A stretch of 64,000 nucleotides of DNA, from contig NZ_FZNR01000005.1 of the NCBI RefSeq assembly GCF_900188005.1, forward strand, positions 124,001 through 188,000, written 5' to 3'. The notes below the pieces were generated by a model. That model was not told the origin of the DNA, did no database searches, and worked only from the letters and a program-made list of their open reading frames with translations. The stretch comes from Actinoplanes regularis. GTDB taxonomy: Bacteria > Actinomycetota > Actinomycetes > Mycobacteriales > Micromonosporaceae. Of the stretch, positions 60,864-64,000 are shown one piece after another; positions within the stretch are counted from its first letter, which is position 1; every line of letters begins with the position of its first letter. The position numbers and the translations under genes are program-made.

Positions 60864-62060
60864 ATGAATGGTTCGACGACATCCCGGCGCGCGATGATAA
60901 GTGCGGTCCTGGCCGCCGTCACGGTCACCGCGACCGGCTGCGGCAGCCCACAGGCCGCCGGCAACGGCTCCGGCTCCTCCGCGCCGATCGACGTCGGTGT
61001 GGTCTACGCCCAGTCCGGACCGCTGGCCGGCTACGGCGCGCAGTACGCCGAAGGCTTCAAGGCCGGCCTCGCCTACGCGACCGGCGGCACCGGCAAGATC
61101 GGCGAACGGCCGGTCAGTGTCACCTGGACCGACGACGCCGGCGACCCGGTGAAGGCCGTCTCCGCGGCCAAGGACCTGATCGGCAAGGGCTACAAGGTGC
61201 TCGCCGGCTCCACCAGCTCCGGCGTCGCCGTACAGGTCGCACCGCTGGCGGCGCAGAACAAGGTGCTGTTCGTCTCCGGCCCGGCCGCCACCGACGCGGT
61301 CACCGGCGCCAACAAGTACACCTTCCGCTCCGGCCGGCAGTCGTACCAGGATGTGCTGGCCGCCCGGGCGTTCCTCGGCACCGGGAAGAAGGTCCTGGTC
61401 TTCGCCCCCGACTCGGCGTTCGGCAAGTCCAACGTCGAGGCCGTCAAGAAGGTCCTCGGCGGCGCCGGCGCGACCGTCACCGACCTCGCCGTCCCGGCCA
61501 CCGCCACCGACTTCACCCCGTTCGCCAACCAGGTCAAGGCCGCCGCCCCCGACCTCGTCTTCGTCGCCTGGGCCGGCACCACCGCCGCCGCCATGTGGCG
61601 GGCCCTCGACCAGCAGGGCGTGCTCGCCTCCAGCAAGGTCGTCACCGGCCTGGACCTCCGCGCCTCCTGGCCCGGGTTCGGCGCCGGCGGCGCGAAGCTC
61701 AACCTGCTCGCCCACTACTTCGACGGCGCCACCGACAACGCCGCCTACCAGGCCCTCAAGGCCGCGGTGCCGGGCGGCCGGACCGACCTGTTCCACCCGG
61801 ACGGCTTCGCCGCCGCCCAAATGATCGTGCACGCCCTGCAGAGTTCCCCGGACGACACCGACAAGATGGTCGCCGCCCTGGAAGGCTTCAGCTTCGACTC
61901 GGTCAAGGGCAAGCTCACCGTCCGCGCCGAGGACCACGCCCTGCTGCAGCCGATGTTCCAGGCCAGACTCACCGGCACGGGCGACGCGCTGAGCGCCACC
62001 TCGACCGGCACCATCACCGCGCAGGACGCCGCCCCGCCCGTGACCACGATGAAGGGCTGA
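60864..62060 (+). CDS. livK: Branched-chain-amino-acid-type ABC transporter, solute-binding lipoprotein
   Basis: 398 aa from ATG at 60864. Lipoprotein signal (RRAMISAVLAAVTVTATGC, lipobox ATGC). Type I periplasmic-binding fold: IDVGVVYAQSGPLAGYGAQY, KAVSAAKDLIGKGYKVLAGS, VFAPDSAFGKSNVEAVKKVL. LivK-like proteins bind branched amino acids, amides, short-chain acids or aromatics. Divergent from bdhA-like gene across an inverted repeat; its substrate may be a hydroxyacid here. Followed by ATPase genes. Confidence 0.93.
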   Translation: MNGSTTSRRAMISAVLAAVTVTATGCGSPQAAGNGSGSSAPIDVGVVYAQSGPLAGYGAQYAEGFKAGLAYATGGTGKIGERPVSVTWTDDAGDPVKAVSAAKDLIGKGYKVLAGSTSSGVAVQVAPLAAQNKVLFVSGPAATDAVTGANKYTFRSGRQSYQDVLAARAFLGTGKKVLVFAPDSAFGKSNVEAVKKVLGGAGATVTDLAVPATATDFTPFANQVKAAAPDLVFVAWAGTTAAAMWRALDQQGVLASSKVVTGLDLRASWPGFGAGGAKLNLLAHYFDGATDNAAYQALKAAVPGGRTDLFHPDGFAAAQMIVHALQSSPDDTDKMVAALEGFSFDSVKGKLTVRAEDHALLQPMFQARLTGTGDALSATSTGTITAQDAAPPVTTMKG

Positions 62061-62066
62061 CCGGCG

Positions 62067-62831
62067 ATGCCGACCGCTACCACCGTCGCCGCCCTCGCGG
62101 TGCGGGGCGCGTCCTGGCGGATCGGTGCGGTACCGATCGTCGACGACGTGACCCTGGACCTCGGACCGGGCGAGTTCGTCGCCCTGATCGGACCCAACGG
62201 CGCCGGCAAGACCTCGCTGTTCAACCTGATCAGCGGGCTGCGCCGGCCCAGCGCCGGCCGGATCCTGCTGGGCGGTCACGACGTGACGGCCCTCGCCCCG
62301 CACCTGCGGGCCCGCCACGGCCTGGGCCGTACCTTCCAGACCTCGGCGGTGTTCGGCTCGCTCACCATCGCCGAGAACATCGCCCTCGCGGTGCAGGCCC
62401 GCCGGGGCGGTGCGATGCGCGGCTGGCGGCGGTCCACCGACCGCGACATCGCCGCCCGGGCCGAGGAGATCCTTCAGCGGGTACGGCTGGAGCGTCACGC
62501 CACCCGTATCGCCGGATCCCTGGCCCACGGGGAGAAACGCAAGCTGGAGATCGCCCTGCTGCTCGCCGGGGAGCCCCGCGTCCTGCTGCTGGACGAGCCG
62601 ATGGCCGGCGTCAGCCTCGAGGACGTACCCGCGCTGGTCGAGGTGATCCGCGGCCTGACCGCGGGCAGCGGCCGCAGCGTGCTCATGGTCGAGCACCACA
62701 TGGACGTGGTGCTCGACCTCGCCGACCGGGTCGCCGTGCTGCACCACGGCGCCCTGCTCGCCTGCGACACCCCCGAGGCCGTGATGGCCGACCCCTTCGT
62801 CCAGCAGGCGTACCTCGGGGAGCAACTGTGA
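62067..62831 (+). CDS. livG: LivG-type ABC transporter ATP-binding protein
   Basis: 254 aa, six bases after livK-like stop. Walker A GPNGAGKTS, LivG-specific GLGRTFQTSAVFGSLTIAEN, signature SLAHGEKRKLEIALLL, Walker B VLLLDEPMAGVS and His switch MVEHHMDVVL. Shares its stop with the next start (GTGA, 62828-62831). Confidence 0.95.
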   Translation: MPTATTVAALAVRGASWRIGAVPIVDDVTLDLGPGEFVALIGPNGAGKTSLFNLISGLRRPSAGRILLGGHDVTALAPHLRARHGLGRTFQTSAVFGSLTIAENIALAVQARRGGAMRGWRRSTDRDIAARAEEILQRVRLERHATRIAGSLAHGEKRKLEIALLLAGEPRVLLLDEPMAGVSLEDVPALVEVIRGLTAGSGRSVLMVEHHMDVVLDLADRVAVLHHGALLACDTPEAVMADPFVQQAYLGEQL

Positions 62832-63541
62832 CCGCACCGATCCTGCGCGTCGCCGGCCTGTCGGTCCGTCTCGGCGGATCGCACATCCTGCAGGGCGTCA
62901 CCTTCGACGTGGCCGCCACCGGCGTGACCGCGCTGCTCGGCCGCAACGGCGTCGGCAAGACCACCACGCTGCGCGCCATCCTCGGCGAGATCCCGGCCGA
63001 GGGCGGCGTCGAGTACGACGGCGTGCCGGTCCTCGGCCGCCGCACCCACCGGCTGATCCGCGACGGCCTCGCCTACGTGCCCGAGGACCGGTGCGTCTTC
63101 GCCGGCCTGACCGTCGCCGAGAACCTGCGACTGGCCGAACGCGTCCCGAACCCCGACTACCGGCTCGTGCACGAACTGTTCCCCGAGCTCGAGGCCCGGG
63201 CCGCCCAGCGCGCCGGGACCCTCTCCGGCGGCCAGCAGCAGATGGTCGCCGTTGCCCGGGTGCTGCTCAACCCGAACCGGCTGCTGCTGGTCGACGAACC
63301 GACAAAGGGACTCGCGCCCGCCGTGGTCACCTCGGTCGCCGCCGTCCTCGGCCGGGTCGCCGAACGCGTACCCGTGCTGCTCGTCGAGCAGAACCTGGCC
63401 GTCGTCCGCAAGCTCGCCACCGACGCCATCGTCCTCGAGGCCGGCCGGGTCGCCTGGCAGGGCCGCGCCACCGATCTGCTCGGCGACGCCGAAGCGACCA
63501 GATCGCTGCTCGGCGTCGGATCCACCGCCGGGAGGCACTGA
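62828..63541 (+). CDS. livF: LivF-type ABC transporter ATP-binding protein
   Basis: 237 aa from GTG at 62828. Walker A GRNGVGKTT, DGLAYVPEDRCVFAGLTVAEN, signature LSGGQQQMVAVARVLL and Walker B LLLVDEPTKGLAP. Completes the LivGF pair. The permease gene starts two bases after the stop. Confidence 0.95.
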   Translation: MTAPILRVAGLSVRLGGSHILQGVTFDVAATGVTALLGRNGVGKTTTLRAILGEIPAEGGVEYDGVPVLGRRTHRLIRDGLAYVPEDRCVFAGLTVAENLRLAERVPNPDYRLVHELFPELEARAAQRAGTLSGGQQQMVAVARVLLNPNRLLLVDEPTKGLAPAVVTSVAAVLGRVAERVPVLLVEQNLAVVRKLATDAIVLEAGRVAWQGRATDLLGDAEATRSLLGVGSTAGRH

Positions 63542-63542
63542 C

Positions 63543-64000
63543 TTGTCCACCGTGGTCCTGCTGACGCTGACCGGGCTCGGCCTGGCGGCGCTGTACTTCC
63601 TCATCGCCTCCGGCCTGTCGCTCGTGTTCGGCCTGGCCGGCGTCCTCAACTTCGCGCACGGCCTGTTCCTGTCCGTCGGCGCCTACGCCACCTGGTGGGC
63701 CGCCCCGCACTGGGGCCTGCCCGCCGCCGTGGCCTTCGGCGTCGCCGCCGCGGCCGCCACCGGCGCCCTGGTCGAACTCGTCCTGATCCGGCCGCTCTAC
63801 ACCCGCCACACCGAACAGGTGCTGGTCACCGTCGGCCTGTCCCTGGCCGGGGTGGCGCTGCTCCAGTCGCTCTGGGGCGCCGACGCCCGGATCTTCCCCC
63901 GGCCCGCCTGGGCCGCCGAGGTCACCGGGGTGCTCGGCGCGAGCGTGCCCGTCGACCGATACCTGCTCATCGGCGCCGCCGTACTCGTGCTCCTCGCCCT
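63543..64000 (+). CDS. livH: LivH-type ABC transporter permease, partial
   Basis: Truncated by the window end (about 152 residues seen) and too short of a stop to be listed as a complete frame. Starts TTG at 63543, directly after the LivF stop (a GTG at 63552 is also possible). Membrane segments LTGLGLAALYFLIASGLS, VFGLAGVLNFAHGLFLSVGA (the LivH NFAHG motif), and LVTVGLSLAGVALLQSLWG. The LivM-type permease should follow outside the window. Confidence 0.88.
   Translation, partial: MSTVVLLTLTGLGLAALYFLIASGLSLVFGLAGVLNFAHGLFLSVGAYATWWAAPHWGLPAAVAFGVAAAAATGALVELVLIRPLYTRHTEQVLVTVGLSLAGVALLQSLWGADARIFPRPAWAAEVTGVLGASVPVDRYLLIGAAVLVLLA

Noticed and set aside
60819..62837. 672-residue minus-strand frame opposite the Liv operon
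   Set aside because: Glycine/valine-rich antisense reading; the plus strand encodes canonical LivK and LivG.

Overview
The window is high-GC actinobacterial DNA, most likely from Actinoplanes or another member of the Micromonosporaceae. The evidence is strong G/C preference at third codon positions, mycothiol-dependent enzyme families, many GTG starts, many ATGA-coupled gene pairs, secreted enzymes carrying family 2 cellulose-binding modules, and CelR/CebR-type operators. No rRNA, intact tRNA or CRISPR array was seen. The genus is an inference from gene content.

Layout. 1-8.3 kb: end of a membrane protein, a chemoreceptor, DinB/DUF664 and mycothiol-isomerase proteins, a Nudix hydrolase, and a DUF402 gene split by an intact-looking group II intron (5367-7527) and coupled to a P-loop kinase gene. 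8.3-14.8 kb: PaaK-like adenylating enzyme, PEBP protein, XRE regulator, TetX-like monooxygenase with divergent TetR, quinone-oxidoreductase-like enzyme with divergent HxlR. 14.8-21.5 kb: two LuxR-type two-component systems, one in an operon with a CPBP protease, the other divergent from an ABC-2 exporter. 21.5-31.9 kb: small accessory genes, two secreted proteins, and an uncharacterised two-gene module (669 aa + 131 aa, 26491-28927) closed by a strong terminator. 32-43 kb: large secreted subtilase, TrmB/LuxR-like regulator, GNAT, nitronate monooxygenase, metallo-beta-lactamase-fold protein, two copies of a diverged intergenic repeat, a frameshifted hybrid histidine kinase whose receiver has also lost its phospho-acceptor Asp, and a tRNA-Val 3' fragment.

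43-51 kb: a glutamine synthetase-like enzyme and an amidohydrolase that together mirror the two halves of FluG. Next come three secreted plant-polymer enzymes with CBM2 modules (a CE1/PHB-depolymerase-type esterase, a GH62 arabinofuranosidase, an SGNH esterase). The first two diverge from a promoter region holding two copies of the cellulose-regulon palindrome. A secreted PI-PLC-like protein follows. 51-54.3 kb: Sir2 deacylase, a SagB-like double nitroreductase, and a Pro/Thr-rich secreted protein. 54.4-64 kb: a five-gene minus-strand run (3-hydroxybutyrate dehydrogenase, alpha/beta hydrolase, secreted PHB-depolymerase-like esterase, PucR-type regulator, MHS-type transporter), divergent from a Liv-type ABC importer that runs off the window. 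Together these suggest degradation of extracellular polyhydroxyalkanoate or a related ester and uptake of the acid released.

Most noteworthy: the intron with exactly reconstructable exons, the 669/131-aa module, the ribosome-site hairpin at 25632-25660, the paired operators at 46959 and 47059, the doubly damaged histidine kinase, and the paired intergenic repeat.
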